In this document: positions 50,427-58,896 of the stretch, one piece after another
How positions within the stretch are numbered: position 1 is the stretch's first letter
How the letters are laid out: the number at the start of each line of letters is the position of its first letter
Assembly: GCA_036374835.1 (NCBI GenBank)
Contig: DASUTB010000043.1
Span: 1 to 64,000, forward strand
Source: DASUTB01 sp036374835
GTDB taxonomy: Bacteria > Actinomycetota > Actinomycetes > Jiangellales > Jiangellaceae
DNA: 64,000 nt
Direction of reading: 5' to 3'
Translations under genes and position numbers: made by a program
The notes under the pieces: generated by a model
Told to the model about the DNA's origin: nothing
Database searches by the model: none
What the model saw: only the letters and a program-made list of their open reading frames with translations

Positions 50427-51401
50427 TCACGATGGCATGACGAGCACCTTGCCCCTGGCGTGCCCGCTCTGCAGGTAGCGAAATGCGTCGGCCGCCTGGT
50501 CCAGCCCGAACCGCCGGTCGATGTGCGGCGTCACCAGCCCTTGTTCGAGGAGATCGGCCAACATATCCAGGTCGGCACGCACATTCGGCCGCCACCCGAA
50601 CACACCCATGTGCTTGTCGGAGGCCAAGGAGATCACGCCGCCGAAGAGAGCGGCCCCGGCGAACCCCCGAAGTGTGCGGGCGATGAGTACGTAGCGACCG
50701 CCGGAACGAAGGCAGCGACGGTAGCTGAGCACGGACCGGCTCTCGGCGATGTCGAGGATGCGGTCGTAGCGCCGCCCGCTCGCCGTGATGTCCTCACGTG
50801 TGTAGTCGACGACGTGATCGGCACCGAGCTTTCGCAGCAGATCGAGCTTGCCTCCGTGATCTACCGCGGTCACCTCGGCTCCGTATGCTTTGGCGATCTG
50901 CACCGCGAACGGCCCGACGCACCCGCCGGCGCCGACGATCAGCACCTGGTCGCCGTCCCGGATGGCTCTTCCAGGTCGCAGGGCCTGTAGCGCGAGCACA
51001 CCAGAGTGCGGGACGGCCGCCGCCTCCTCGAAGCTCACGCCGGTCGGCTTCGGCGCGAAGGCGGACGCCGCTGCACAGACGTACTCGGCCAGCGAACCGT
51101 GGCCGTGCGCGAACAGATCGGCCCACACCTCATCGCCTGGACGCAGCCCCGTAACGCCGCGGCCCACCTCCTCGACCGTGCCCGCAACGTCCAGCCCCAC
51201 CCGCCCGGTCCTCGGCCGGACTAGCCCGGTCCCGATCCGCGCGAGGCGAGGGCGACCCGACAGGTGATCGGAGTCCGCCGTGTTCAGGGACGCGGCATGA
51301 ACGCGGACCAATGCCTCACCGTCGCGAACCGCCGGCTTGCCGGTCTCGGTGGTCCGAAGCACGTCCGCAGATCCGTACCGGTCGCGGACGACGGCCTTCA
51401 T
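50427..51401 (-). CDS. Zinc-free NAD(P)-dependent alcohol dehydrogenase / quinone oxidoreductase (MDR)
   Basis: A 324-aa medium-chain dehydrogenase. It has the GroES-like N-terminus (VRVHAASLNTADSDHLSGRP), the GLDVAGTVEEVG strand, the Rossmann motif VGAGGCVGPFAVQIAK and the DHVVDYTREDI segment of quinone oxidoreductases. Structural zinc cysteines are absent, so it belongs to the QOR group. The ATG at 51401 overlaps the stop of the upstream deazaflavin-type protein gene by 1 bp, so the two are coupled. A quinone or enone substrate is likely but not defined. Confidence 0.88.
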   Translation of the reverse strand: MKAVVRDRYGSADVLRTTETGKPAVRDGEALVRVHAASLNTADSDHLSGRPRLARIGTGLVRPRTGRVGLDVAGTVEEVGRGVTGLRPGDEVWADLFAHGHGSLAEYVCAAASAFAPKPTGVSFEEAAAVPHSGVLALQALRPGRAIRDGDQVLIVGAGGCVGPFAVQIAKAYGAEVTAVDHGGKLDLLRKLGADHVVDYTREDITASGRRYDRILDIAESRSVLSYRRCLRSGGRYVLIARTLRGFAGAALFGGVISLASDKHMGVFGWRPNVRADLDMLADLLEQGLVTPHIDRRFGLDQAADAFRYLQSGHARGKVLVMPS

Positions 51402-51904
51402 CAGTCGACTCCCCCGGCCACATTCGCGTCGACGCGCTTCAGAACGAGGACCTGATCGACACCGTAGAGCCGGCGGACGAGTTCGTCCTTGCGCGAGAAG
51501 TGCGCGCTGACCTCCGCGGCTCCGACTACCTCAGGATCGTTGACGGTGTGCGTCCGGCCATCGAATTCAACCACCGCCGAGCCCGCCGCCACGACGTTCT
51601 TCAACCAGTCGGGGCTTGTTCCATACGGGAGGACGACCACGAAGCCGTCCGCCGTGTCCACCACGCCGATCGGCGTCCGGTACGGGGCGCCGGTTGATCT
51701 GCCGACATGATGGATCACCGCGGTCGACGAGCCCGCCTGCCCGGCGGTCTTCAGCACACGCGGATTCGTCACCTTGCGGTTCATCCGCCGGATGAACGTG
51801 AGTACCGGCTGGTACTTGGTGCGCATCGCCACGAGGAGGACGAGCCACAGCCCGACACCCACGACAACGAGGCCGAGCACGGCCAACCCGATCAACCGCC
51901 ACAT
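51401..51904 (-). CDS. Deazaflavin-dependent nitroreductase-fold protein (Ddn-like)
   Basis: A 167-aa membrane-anchored protein with an N-terminal helix (4-27) followed by the F420-binding split-barrel pattern: TAVIHHVGRSTGAPYRTPIG, then VVLPYGTSPDWLKNVVAAGS and AVVEFDGRTHTVNDPEVVG. Family members (Ddn) use coenzyme F420 to reduce quinones or nitro compounds. It is encoded directly before the quinone oxidoreductase gene and shares a promoter with a strong dyad upstream. F420 dependence is inferred from the family. Confidence 0.85.
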   Translation of the reverse strand: MWRLIGLAVLGLVVVGVGLWLVLLVAMRTKYQPVLTFIRRMNRKVTNPRVLKTAGQAGSSTAVIHHVGRSTGAPYRTPIGVVDTADGFVVVLPYGTSPDWLKNVVAAGSAVVEFDGRTHTVNDPEVVGAAEVSAHFSRKDELVRRLYGVDQVLVLKRVDANVAGGVD

Positions 51905-51916
51905 CCCACTACTCCC

Positions 51917-51945
51917 TTACGTTGTAAGACAATCTTACTGCGTAA
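51917..51945. promoter_or_regulatory. 29-bp operator-like palindrome
   Basis: TTACGTTGTAAGA (51917-51929) and TCTTACTGCGTAA (51933-51945) are inverted copies with two mismatches around a 3-nt centre. The site lies 12 bp upstream of the deazaflavin-type gene, over its promoter, and ~50 bp from the divergent ABM-type gene. The TTGTAAGAC-type core resembles TetR operators. No TetR gene is adjacent. Confidence 0.6.
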
Positions 51946-51996
51946 GATACGTCCGTAGTGCTAAGGCCGTCAAGGCGCTCGAGTAGGCTGCCCGGC

Positions 51997-52287
51997 GTGG
52001 TGCTCGAAGTTGCAGAGATCGACGTGACGCCCGGCCGAGAGGACGAGTTCGCCGACGCCTATCGCGCGGTGCGCGACTTGGTCGCCAGTACACCGGGATG
52101 CCGCTCGGTGCGGATGACCCGCGGCGTGGAGTCGCCGTCTCGGTTCGTACTGCTCGTGGAGTGGGACACGATCGAGGCGCACGAGAAGAACTTCCGCGAG
52201 TCGGAGCGTTTCGAAGCGTGGCGCGGGCAGATCGCGCCGTACTTCGCCGCTGCGCCGGTGGTCGAACACTTCACCGACCTCGACTGA
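51997..52287 (+). CDS. Antibiotic biosynthesis monooxygenase (ABM) domain protein
   Basis: A 96-aa single-domain ferredoxin-like protein. VVLEVAEIDVTPGREDEFAD, then the CRSVRMTRGVESPSRFVLLV segment and WDTIEAHEKNFRESERFEAW match the ABM pattern; such proteins are small oxygenases or haem-degrading-type dimers. The GTG at 51997 gives the natural N-terminus, preceding codons from 51958 being non-conserved. It is divergent from the deazaflavin-type protein gene across the operator-like palindrome, so it may share its regulator. Confidence 0.85.
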   Translation: MVLEVAEIDVTPGREDEFADAYRAVRDLVASTPGCRSVRMTRGVESPSRFVLLVEWDTIEAHEKNFRESERFEAWRGQIAPYFAAAPVVEHFTDLD

Positions 52288-52296
52288 TCGACACGA

Positions 52297-52359
52297 GAAT
52301 GACCATGTAAAGCTCCGGAATCCCGGCCAAACCACGCTTGTAGACCGCGTATCGCACGG
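52297..52359. repeat. Solitary arm of a GAATGACC element
   Basis: GAATGACCATGTAAAGCT and the following CCCGGCCAAACCACG, then TTGTAGACCGCGTA, closely match the reverse complement of the right end of the 62898-63122 element. No matching second arm was found before the next gene. It begins 10 bp after the ABM-type stop. It looks like a truncated copy of the dispersed repeat. Confidence 0.65.
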
Positions 52360-52574
52360 ACAGTCCCCGCATCACGCGGACCGCTCGACGTCCGCGCGGC
52401 ACACCTTTCCGATCAGGTGTCCGGTTTCCACCACCAGTGCTCGGTGAAGCCGCCGCGGGCCTCGCGCTTCTCCGCGCCGGCTAATGACCGAAGGCAGCCC
52501 GAAGGGGCGACATGGATCCCGTCGTCCCTCGTGTAGACGAGGATCCGGCCGTCGGACATGAGCGCCTTCGGCGC
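52360..52574. other. Spacer with an unassigned 48-codon frame
   Basis: On the minus strand an ATG at 52559 opens a 48-aa frame ending at 52413: MSDGRILVYTRDDGIHVAPS, a middle LRSLAGAEKREARGGF and the end HWWWKPDT. It is rich in Trp at the end and reads like real protein, but it has no recognised family and overlaps nothing. It could be a small gene or a relic. Confidence 0.3.
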
Positions 52575-53525
52575 TCACGAGGTGGCTTGCAGCCTGAACC
52601 AGCCCCGGCTGTGTAGCGGACAGAGTCCGCGCTCACGCGCTACCGCCGCTGCCTCGCCACCGGTGAGCACTCGGGAGGTCCACCGGAGTCGTCGCCTGCC
52701 GACGATGACGAGGAGCATCCCCAGGACGCCGACTTTGACCCACTGTGGCTGTGGCCCGAAGCCCTCGGGATGCGAGTAGCCGCCGTCATCGAGGTCGGCT
52801 GCGCGTTCGAAGTGGTTACGGGAGTGGGGAAAGAACGCCTCGTCCACGGCGTACAGCAGCGGCATCGCCAACGGTCCTCCCGCCAGCGAGAGCGCTGCCC
52901 ACTGAGTGACGTGGCGCGACTCATGGCGCGCCAGTGCCTCACCGGTGCCCTCGCTGATCGGAGACTCGTCATCGGTCAGGACGACGCTGCCCACGGCGAC
53001 ACTGGAGTCCGAGGCTGCGGACGGCAGGAACGCCAAGGTCATGGACCCCGCCTCGCAGAGCCCGCCGCCGCGATCGTTCACGTAGTGACGGACCAGGCCG
53101 GTGACTGGCGCAGTCAGCAGTTGCCGGGCCTGGAGCCACGCCTTGCCACCTACCCCCACGGCAGAGTCGCCCAGGTTGGCCGTGGCGCTGCCGGGCAGTT
53201 CTGTGTCGCAGTGCGGCAATCCGGGACCGCCTACGTGTTGGTGCACCGCCATCGCTGAACCCGTCAAGACCAGTCCTGCCAGCGCAAACGTGCCGGCAAG
53301 GGCAAGACTCCTTCGTCGTCGGCAGCAGCGGCAGGCCTGGTCGGCAGTTTGCCGTCCTCGCGTCAGGTGCCACACCCCCGCCAGCAGCCCGAGCAGACCG
53401 AAGGCCAGCAAAGCGGCGAACACACCGATGGCGCGGACGGTAGCCCGAAGCCGGTTCCAGGCGATGCCTGATGCTTCGTGGGCCTTAGAAGACCCGTGAC
53501 TCTGCACGGCCTCCACGGTCCGCAT
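52575..53525 (-). CDS. Membrane protein with HExxH-type motif
   Basis: A 316-aa protein. Two N-terminal hydrophobic segments (30-52 and 75-95) flank a Cys-rich CRCCRRRRS loop. The larger part is extracellular, with HESRHVTQWA at 201-210, a hydrophobic stretch and then NHFERAAD (Glu240). HExxH followed ~35 residues later by NxFExxAD, with HVTQW after the motif, mirrors the HELxHVxQ...NPxExxAD arrangement of DUF4157-like metallopeptidase folds. The final ~50 residues hold another membrane segment. The ATG at 53525 has GAAGGAG 6 nt upstream. Peptidase activity is inferred, not shown. Confidence 0.75.
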   Translation of the reverse strand: MRTVEAVQSHGSSKAHEASGIAWNRLRATVRAIGVFAALLAFGLLGLLAGVWHLTRGRQTADQACRCCRRRRSLALAGTFALAGLVLTGSAMAVHQHVGGPGLPHCDTELPGSATANLGDSAVGVGGKAWLQARQLLTAPVTGLVRHYVNDRGGGLCEAGSMTLAFLPSAASDSSVAVGSVVLTDDESPISEGTGEALARHESRHVTQWAALSLAGGPLAMPLLYAVDEAFFPHSRNHFERAADLDDGGYSHPEGFGPQPQWVKVGVLGMLLVIVGRRRLRWTSRVLTGGEAAAVARERGLCPLHSRGWFRLQATS

Positions 53526-53892
53526 ACGTGCTCCTTCTCCGTCAGCGGTTTCCTGTGCTGGACGAAGAAACACGTCGGAAACCCCACCCGTTCAGGCGAT
53601 GCCTCCCCAGTACCCGCGTTATCAAATCGTAATCTTCGGCGGCGCCACTACCGGGTGCTAGTCCGACAAACCACAACGAATGGACTGTTGACGAACTCAC
53701 CGCCAGCGGTGTGGTCGAGCCCGGCCGGCTCTTCGAGTTCCCCTACACCGATCACGCACTGATCGGCCCGGGCAAAATCTCCGGGAAGCGGAAGGCGGCG
53801 GGGATCGTCGAGTTCCTGCGCGACTTTCGACATGCCGTCGCAGTTGCATTACGTAGGGCTACGGACTCCCTGGGCAACGCTATGCGGCGGGC
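53526..53892. other. Spacer with coding-like fragment
   Basis: About 365 bp between two minus-strand genes. On the plus strand a frame reading NEWTVDELTASGVVEPGRLF, then EFPYTDHALIGPGKISGKRK and AAGIVEFLRDFRHAV (around 53675-53850) looks protein-like, but no start or ribosome binding site was found and the frame runs into the antisense of the next gene. It may be a gene fragment. It otherwise holds the promoter of the HExxH gene. Confidence 0.35.
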
Positions 53893-54924
53893 TCAGGGCA
53901 CGGGCTCCCACACGTGGGTGCGTACGCATTCGGCCGGGTCGGTGCGTCCGGCGTGGTTGCCCACGAACTCCGTGCCGGTCGGATCGGCATAGCAGTCCTC
54001 TACTGACGGACCGTCCACGGTCGAGTCGTACACAAGCTGACCTTCGTCGTCGTAGCCGCGGAAGGTGTATCCGAGTGGGATGCCGATCAGGTCCCAATCG
54101 GGGAACACGTCTGCCTCCATCTGCTCTTCATCGTCGAGCTCGCTGAACCAGGCACTGGCGGTATCGATCTCGGGATAGAACCAGAACCCCTTGTGGAGGA
54201 CCGCCTCCTGCTCCGGCCCGTCTTCGAGCTGCACGGTGATCCTGGCGACCGGCTCGACGAATCGTCCGGACCCCATACCTCCTTGCCCGTCCACCACGGC
54301 GTAGAGCAGTGTGGGTGTCGACTTCGCTCCGTACTCACCGCCACCGCCGATCATCTCACCCGACGCGTTCAGCGCGCAGTCCGCGCGGTAGTCGTCGCCA
54401 CGGCGGGCGGCGACCCACATGGTTGGCGTGCCCGGCGCCGCGTCGACGTCGAGCGTGACGCCGAACACCGGCTCCCAGCCGTCGTACCCGGGAACCCGTT
54501 CGCCCAACACGTCGACCTGGCAGCTCGCGAACGCCTCGGTCAGCTCGTCGTCCGTGAGTAGCCGTGAGTCTGGTGCGGGCACGACGTCCGAGTCCTGCTG
54601 TTCCGAGTCCTGCTGTTCCGACTCCTGCTGTTCCGACTCCTGCCTGGTCGGGCTAGGCTCGACGGCCGGTTCGGTGTTGGCGGGTTCGGACGATGCGTTT
54701 GCGCCGGTCGGAACGGCATTACTGTTTTCCAGTTCGGACAACATGCTTGCGCTGACCGGAACTGCCGCGACGGCTACGCCAGCGACTCCCACAGTCGTGG
54801 TGACCCAGGTGCGCGCGCGTCGGCGACGTGCCTGCCGTAGCGCGGTCCTGGCCAACCCGTCTCCGGGCGGGGCGTCGTCGGCAAGATCCCTCAGCGCGTC
54901 GCGGACTGCATCGTCGAACTTCAT
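53893..54924 (-). CDS. Membrane protein coupled to the sigma factor (anti-sigma-like)
   Basis: A 343-aa protein. Residues ~1-40 (MKFDDAVRDALRDLADDAPP, then ARTALRQARRRRARTW) are cytoplasmic. One membrane helix (about 40-60) follows, then a Ser/Gln/Glu linker made of SEQQ repeats and a ~230-aa extracellular domain with Cys residues and no named family. The ATG at 54924 has GAGGAG 8 nt upstream, and the alternative ATG at 54930 overlaps the sigma gene stop (ATGA). Position directly after a SigE-family sigma gene suggests an anti-sigma or partner role; no ZAS zinc motif is present. Confidence 0.75.
   Translation of the reverse strand: MKFDDAVRDALRDLADDAPPGDGLARTALRQARRRRARTWVTTTVGVAGVAVAAVPVSASMLSELENSNAVPTGANASSEPANTEPAVEPSPTRQESEQQESEQQDSEQQDSDVVPAPDSRLLTDDELTEAFASCQVDVLGERVPGYDGWEPVFGVTLDVDAAPGTPTMWVAARRGDDYRADCALNASGEMIGGGGEYGAKSTPTLLYAVVDGQGGMGSGRFVEPVARITVQLEDGPEQEAVLHKGFWFYPEIDTASAWFSELDDEEQMEADVFPDWDLIGIPLGYTFRGYDDEGQLVYDSTVDGPSVEDCYADPTGTEFVGNHAGRTDPAECVRTHVWEPVP
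54590..54644. repeat. 15-bp coding minisatellite (SEQQ/DSEQQ linker)
   Basis: Three full and one partial 15-bp units (54590-54604, 54605-54619, 54620-54634, 54635-54644) encode the repeated ESEQQ/DSEQQ peptide in the extracellular linker of the sigma-coupled protein. The units differ by one base. Copy number is likely to vary between strains. Confidence 0.8.
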
Positions 54925-54926
54925 CG

Positions 54927-55454
54927 TCATATCTCCTCGGCTGGAACTCTCTCGGGCGTACGGTGATGGTCGGCTAGCCATGGAGCGATTTCCCGCAGGC
55001 GAGCCAGCGCACGATGGGCCTGGCTACCGACCGTTCCCGGTGCGCAGCCGAGAATGTCCGCGACTTCGGCTTCGGACAGGTCCTCGAAATACCGCAGCAC
55101 CAGCACCGCGCGCTGGCGCGGCGCGAGCTGCCGCAACGCGGCTGCCAGGTCGAGACGGCGGTCAACGTGGATAGAACCGTCGGTCTCAACCCGGTCGGAT
55201 ATTTCTGCGCTCGGGTCCTCACGGATCCGAGCGCGCCTTCGCCACCAGCTGACCTGCTCGTGGTAGATGATCCGGCGCACGTATGCGTCCGCATCATCCA
55301 CCCGATTCCACCGGCCGGCCAGCTTGGTCAATGCCGACTGGACGAGGTCCTCCGCCTGATGACGATCAGTCGTGAGAAGCTGCGCAACCCGAAGGAGAGC
55401 CCGAGATCTGGCAGCGACGAATTCAGTGAACTCTCGCTCCGAGTGCACGTCCAC
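54927..55454 (-). CDS. SigE-family RNA polymerase sigma factor
   Basis: A 175-aa ECF-type sigma factor. Region 2 is FTEFVAARSRALLRVAQLLT, then DRHQAEDLVQSALTKLAGRW. Region 4 is LAPRQRAVLVLRYFEDLSEA, then EVADILGCAPGTVGSQAHRA. The AYVRRIIYHEQVSWWRRR stretch between the regions is the signature of the SigE family common in Streptomyces and relatives. The gene overlaps the start of the membrane partner gene. It directs RNA polymerase to a regulon not visible here, presumably including its own divergent promoter region. Confidence 0.93.
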   Translation of the reverse strand: MDVHSEREFTEFVAARSRALLRVAQLLTTDRHQAEDLVQSALTKLAGRWNRVDDADAYVRRIIYHEQVSWWRRRARIREDPSAEISDRVETDGSIHVDRRLDLAAALRQLAPRQRAVLVLRYFEDLSEAEVADILGCAPGTVGSQAHRALARLREIAPWLADHHRTPERVPAEEI

Positions 55455-55647
55455 CCGCGTCTCCCTCCGCAGCGGTTGCCTTCCAACATCTATGACGACG
55501 ACGCCGCCGCTCGCCTTGCATCAAGCTGACAACTTATGCACCCGAGCAGAAAGACGGGAACAATCGCCAGGTTGGTGGGTCGGACTGATCGACTCCGAAC
55601 GCGGCGTCGTAGGGTAAGTGCCCGAGCACACGATGAGGGGGCGACGA

Positions 55648-56592
55648 GTGACGAGGGTAGTGGCCGAGGCGTCGGGGCTGCACAAGCACTATGGCGAGAT
55701 TCACGCGGTCAACGACGTCTCATTGCAGATCGGTCCGGGTGAGACGTACGGCCTGCTCGGACCGAACGGAGCCGGCAAGACCACGGCGATCTCCATGATC
55801 TCCGGGCTGCTGGAGCCGGACGAGGGCAGCGTCACGGTCGCCGGGACGCCGATCCGGGCGCGCTCGGTCGATGGCAAGGACGCGATCGGGCTCGTCCCGC
55901 AGGACATCGCGGTCTACCCGGACCTGACCGGCGAGGAGAACCTGCGCTTCTTCGCCTCGCTGTACGGCATGTCGCGCGCGCGGACGGCGTCCCGCATCGA
56001 CGAGGTACTCGAAGTCATCGGGCTGGCGGACCGGCGCAAAGACCGCGTCGACAAGTACTCCGGCGGCATGAAGCGCCGGCTCAACATCGGTATCGGACTG
56101 CTGCACCAGCCGCAGTTGCTGGTGCTGGACGAGCCGACGGTCGGCGTCGACCCGCAGTCGCGCAACGCGATCCTCGAGTCGGTCGAGGCGCTGTCGCGCG
56201 AGGGTATGGCGGTTTTGTACACGACGCACTACATGGAGGAAGCCGAGCGACTGTGCGACCGGGTCGCCATCATCGACTCCGGCCGGATCATCGCCGAGGG
56301 CACGACACGTGAGCTCGTCGCCGTGATCGGTGAGCAGGAGCGGCTGCGCATCGACGTGGCCGGGCAGCTGGACGGCGATCCGGATCGGGTGCGTTCGCTT
56401 ATCGGCGACGGCTTCGAGGCGTCCGTGGAAGGTCACACGTTGGTGGTGCTCACCGAGGACGCGTCCCGCGACCTGCCCTCCATCATCTCGCGGCTCAGCG
56501 CGGGTGATCTCCAGGTCGGCTCGATCGAGGTGAGCCGTCCCGACCTGGAAGCGGTGTTCCTGCACCTGACCGGGAAGGCGCTGCGCGAGTGA
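55648..56592 (+). CDS. ABC transporter ATP-binding protein
   Basis: A ~314-aa ATPase. Walker A is GPNGAGKTT, the Q-loop LVPQDIAVY, the signature YSGGMKRRLN, Walker B is LLVLDEPTVGVDP and the switch LYTTHYMEEAE. This is the DrrA/NatA-like family that drives ABC-2 permeases. The start at GTG 55648 is chosen for AGGGGG 6 nt before; GTG 55618 and ATG 55633 are in frame. The stop overlaps the first permease gene by 4 bp. A three-gene exporter follows: one ATPase and two permeases. Confidence 0.92.
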   Translation: MTRVVAEASGLHKHYGEIHAVNDVSLQIGPGETYGLLGPNGAGKTTAISMISGLLEPDEGSVTVAGTPIRARSVDGKDAIGLVPQDIAVYPDLTGEENLRFFASLYGMSRARTASRIDEVLEVIGLADRRKDRVDKYSGGMKRRLNIGIGLLHQPQLLVLDEPTVGVDPQSRNAILESVEALSREGMAVLYTTHYMEEAERLCDRVAIIDSGRIIAEGTTRELVAVIGEQERLRIDVAGQLDGDPDRVRSLIGDGFEASVEGHTLVVLTEDASRDLPSIISRLSAGDLQVGSIEVSRPDLEAVFLHLTGKALRE

Positions 56593-57737
56593 TCAGGGGA
56601 ATCCGCGCGATCGCCGCCAAAGACCTGCGCCAACGGTTGCGCGACAAGTCGTTCTTCCTGCTCGGGATCCTTACCCCGTTCGTGCTGGCGCTGGTGCTCA
56701 ATCTTGTCTTCGGCGGTGGTAGCGAGGGCGAGATCGAAGTACGCATGGGTCTGGTGGACGACGACGGATCGGAGATGTCCGGTCATCTCACCGACGGACT
56801 GGCCGGGGTCGACGGCGACCGCGGCGTGACGGTCGAGACGCTGCCGGACAACGCCGACCCGGAGGCCGCGATCGACGACCGGGACCTCGACGCCGTCGTC
56901 GTGATCCCGCCCGGATTCGGCGAGGCGGTGATGTCGGCGGGATCGCCGGAGGTGGAGCTGATCGAGGACCCGGACCGGCCGGTCCAGGCCGGAATCGCCG
57001 GATCGATCGTTGACGGGCTTACCGCCGAGATCGACCGCACCCGGCTGCTCAACGCCGCCGGCGCCCAGCTGGGGGTGACGCCGGGGGTGGCTGGTGGCGA
57101 GAGCGACCTGCGTGTCGTCCAGGAGGCGCCCGGCGGCGAGCGGCTGGGCGCGTCGGCCCGCTTGATGGCCGGCATGGCGATCATGTTCGTCTTCTTCACG
57201 GTGATGTTCGGCGTGACGACGTTGCTCGAAGAACGGCGTGACGGCACGCTGGCGCGGCTGCTGGCCGCTCCGGTACCGCGCGACGCGATCGTGGCCGCCA
57301 AGGGGCTCGTCAGCTACCTGCTCGGCGTCACCGCCACGATGATCCTGATGGTTGCGGCGACGTTGCTCGTCGGAGCCGACTGGGGCCCGTGGCTCGGCGT
57401 CATCGTGCTCGTGCTGGCGGCGTGCCTGACCGCAGTGGCGCTGATTGCCGTCGTCGCCGGCATCGCCAAAACGGCCGAGAGCGCCGGCGCCGTCCAGTCG
57501 ATCCTCGCGGTCGGCCTGGCGTTGCTCGGTGGCTCCTGGTTCCCGGTGACGGGCGAGGGCCTACTCGGAACGCTGGCGAAGATCACGCCGCACTACTGGT
57601 TTCTCGAGGGTCTCGATCAACTGGCCGGCGCGGCCTCGTGGACGGTCGTCGGGCCGTACGCCCTGGCCTTGCTCATGGTTGCCGTCGCCGCCGGCGTGCC
57701 GGCCACCATCATGCTGCGCCGGAGGTTGGTGCCATGA
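56589..57737 (+). CDS. ABC-2 permease with large extracytoplasmic domain (1)
   Basis: A 382-aa protein. An N-terminal helix (about 20-38) precedes a ~130-residue extracytoplasmic domain (VRMGLVDDDGSEMSGHL and onward), then five helices from ~185. The loop EERRDGTLARLLAAPVPRDA is the ABC-2 motif, and the GGSWFPVTGEGLLGTLAKIT segment with PHYWFLEG is typical of the YhgE/YadH-like ABC-2_3 group. It overlaps both neighbours by 4 bp. It pairs with the next permease as a heterodimer. Confidence 0.88.
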   Translation: MIRGIRAIAAKDLRQRLRDKSFFLLGILTPFVLALVLNLVFGGGSEGEIEVRMGLVDDDGSEMSGHLTDGLAGVDGDRGVTVETLPDNADPEAAIDDRDLDAVVVIPPGFGEAVMSAGSPEVELIEDPDRPVQAGIAGSIVDGLTAEIDRTRLLNAAGAQLGVTPGVAGGESDLRVVQEAPGGERLGASARLMAGMAIMFVFFTVMFGVTTLLEERRDGTLARLLAAPVPRDAIVAAKGLVSYLLGVTATMILMVAATLLVGADWGPWLGVIVLVLAACLTAVALIAVVAGIAKTAESAGAVQSILAVGLALLGGSWFPVTGEGLLGTLAKITPHYWFLEGLDQLAGAASWTVVGPYALALLMVAVAAGVPATIMLRRRLVP

Positions 57738-58894
57738 GGAAGATCGTGACGATCACCTGGTTCAACCTGGTGCGGCTGTTCCGCGAGCGATCCAACCTGT
57801 TCTTCGTGCTGATCTTCCCGATCCTGTTGGTTGCCGTGATCGGCTCGCAGTTCGGCGACGAGGGCGAGCCCGAGATCGGCGTGACCGGCGGCGGCTCGTT
57901 CACCGACGGAGCCGCCGAGCGGTTGGAGGCCACCGGCGCTGCCACCGTCCGCGCGGTGGATGACGCGGACGCGCTTCGGGACGACGTCAGCAACGGCACG
58001 CTGCCCGTCGGCGTTGTGGTGCCCGACGACGTCGAGGCGATGCTGCAGGCAGGCGACTCACCCGAGCTCACCGTTCTGGTCGGTGAGAGCGACGAGGCGC
58101 CGCAACTCGCCGAAGTAGCGGCTCGGGCCTTCACCGGCCAGGCCGTCGTGCCCGGCGTGACCGGCGAGCTCGCTGCCGAAACCGGGCTGCCGGCCGCCGA
58201 AGTGGCCGGTGTCGTAGCGCAGACGTCCGAGGCGCTCGCGCCGGTGGAGATCGTGGAGGTCGCGGCCGGCGGTGGTGAGCTGGAGGAAGCCCAGTTCGGT
58301 TTCGACCAGATCGCGGTCGGGATCCTGCTGCTGTTCACGTTCCTCAACGCACTGACCGGTGCGACCGCCCTGATCCAGAGCCGCAAGTACGGCGTCAGCC
58401 GCCGCATGGTCGCGACCCCGACCAGCCTGCGCTCGATCGTGCTCGGCGAGGGCCTCGGCCGCTGGGCGGTCGGCATGTTCCAGGGCGTCTACATCATGGT
58501 GGCCAGCGCGTTGCTGTTCGCCGTCTCATGGGGGAACCTCGGAACTGCCGTTGTGGTGCTGGCGGTGTTCGCCGCCGTCGCGGCCGGTGCGGCCATGCTG
58601 ATCGGAGCCCTGATGAGCAATGACGAGCAGGCCGCCGGGATCACCGTCATGGTCGGCCTGGTGCTCGGTGCGCTCGGCGGCTCCATGTTCCCACTGGAGC
58701 TGTTCGGGTCGACGATGACGACCGTGGCGCACGTGACCCCGCACGCGTGGGGCATCGACGCGTTCACCGCGATGATCCGGCACGACGCCACACTCGCCGA
58801 CCTGCTGACCGAACTGGGCGTGCTGGCCGCCATGGCGATCGTGCTGGTCGCCGTCGCGACGTGGCGGCTGCGCGTCACGCTCACCCGCGCCTAG
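57734..58894 (+). CDS. ABC-2 permease with large extracytoplasmic domain (2)
   Basis: A 386-aa protein of the same plan as the upstream permease: one N-terminal helix (about 20-37, NLFFVLIFPILLVAVIG), an extracytoplasmic domain with EIGVTGGGSFTDGAAERLEA, then five helices with QSRKYGVSRRMVATPTSLRS. The late GGSMFPLELFGSTM and VTPHAWGIDAF parallel the partner. The ATG at 57734 gives the 4-bp overlap. Its stop is 2 bp before the 220-bp repeat element. Confidence 0.88.
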   Translation: MRKIVTITWFNLVRLFRERSNLFFVLIFPILLVAVIGSQFGDEGEPEIGVTGGGSFTDGAAERLEATGAATVRAVDDADALRDDVSNGTLPVGVVVPDDVEAMLQAGDSPELTVLVGESDEAPQLAEVAARAFTGQAVVPGVTGELAAETGLPAAEVAGVVAQTSEALAPVEIVEVAAGGGELEEAQFGFDQIAVGILLLFTFLNALTGATALIQSRKYGVSRRMVATPTSLRSIVLGEGLGRWAVGMFQGVYIMVASALLFAVSWGNLGTAVVVLAVFAAVAAGAAMLIGALMSNDEQAAGITVMVGLVLGALGGSMFPLELFGSTMTTVAHVTPHAWGIDAFTAMIRHDATLADLLTELGVLAAMAIVLVAVATWRLRVTLTRA

Positions 58895-58896
58895 CA

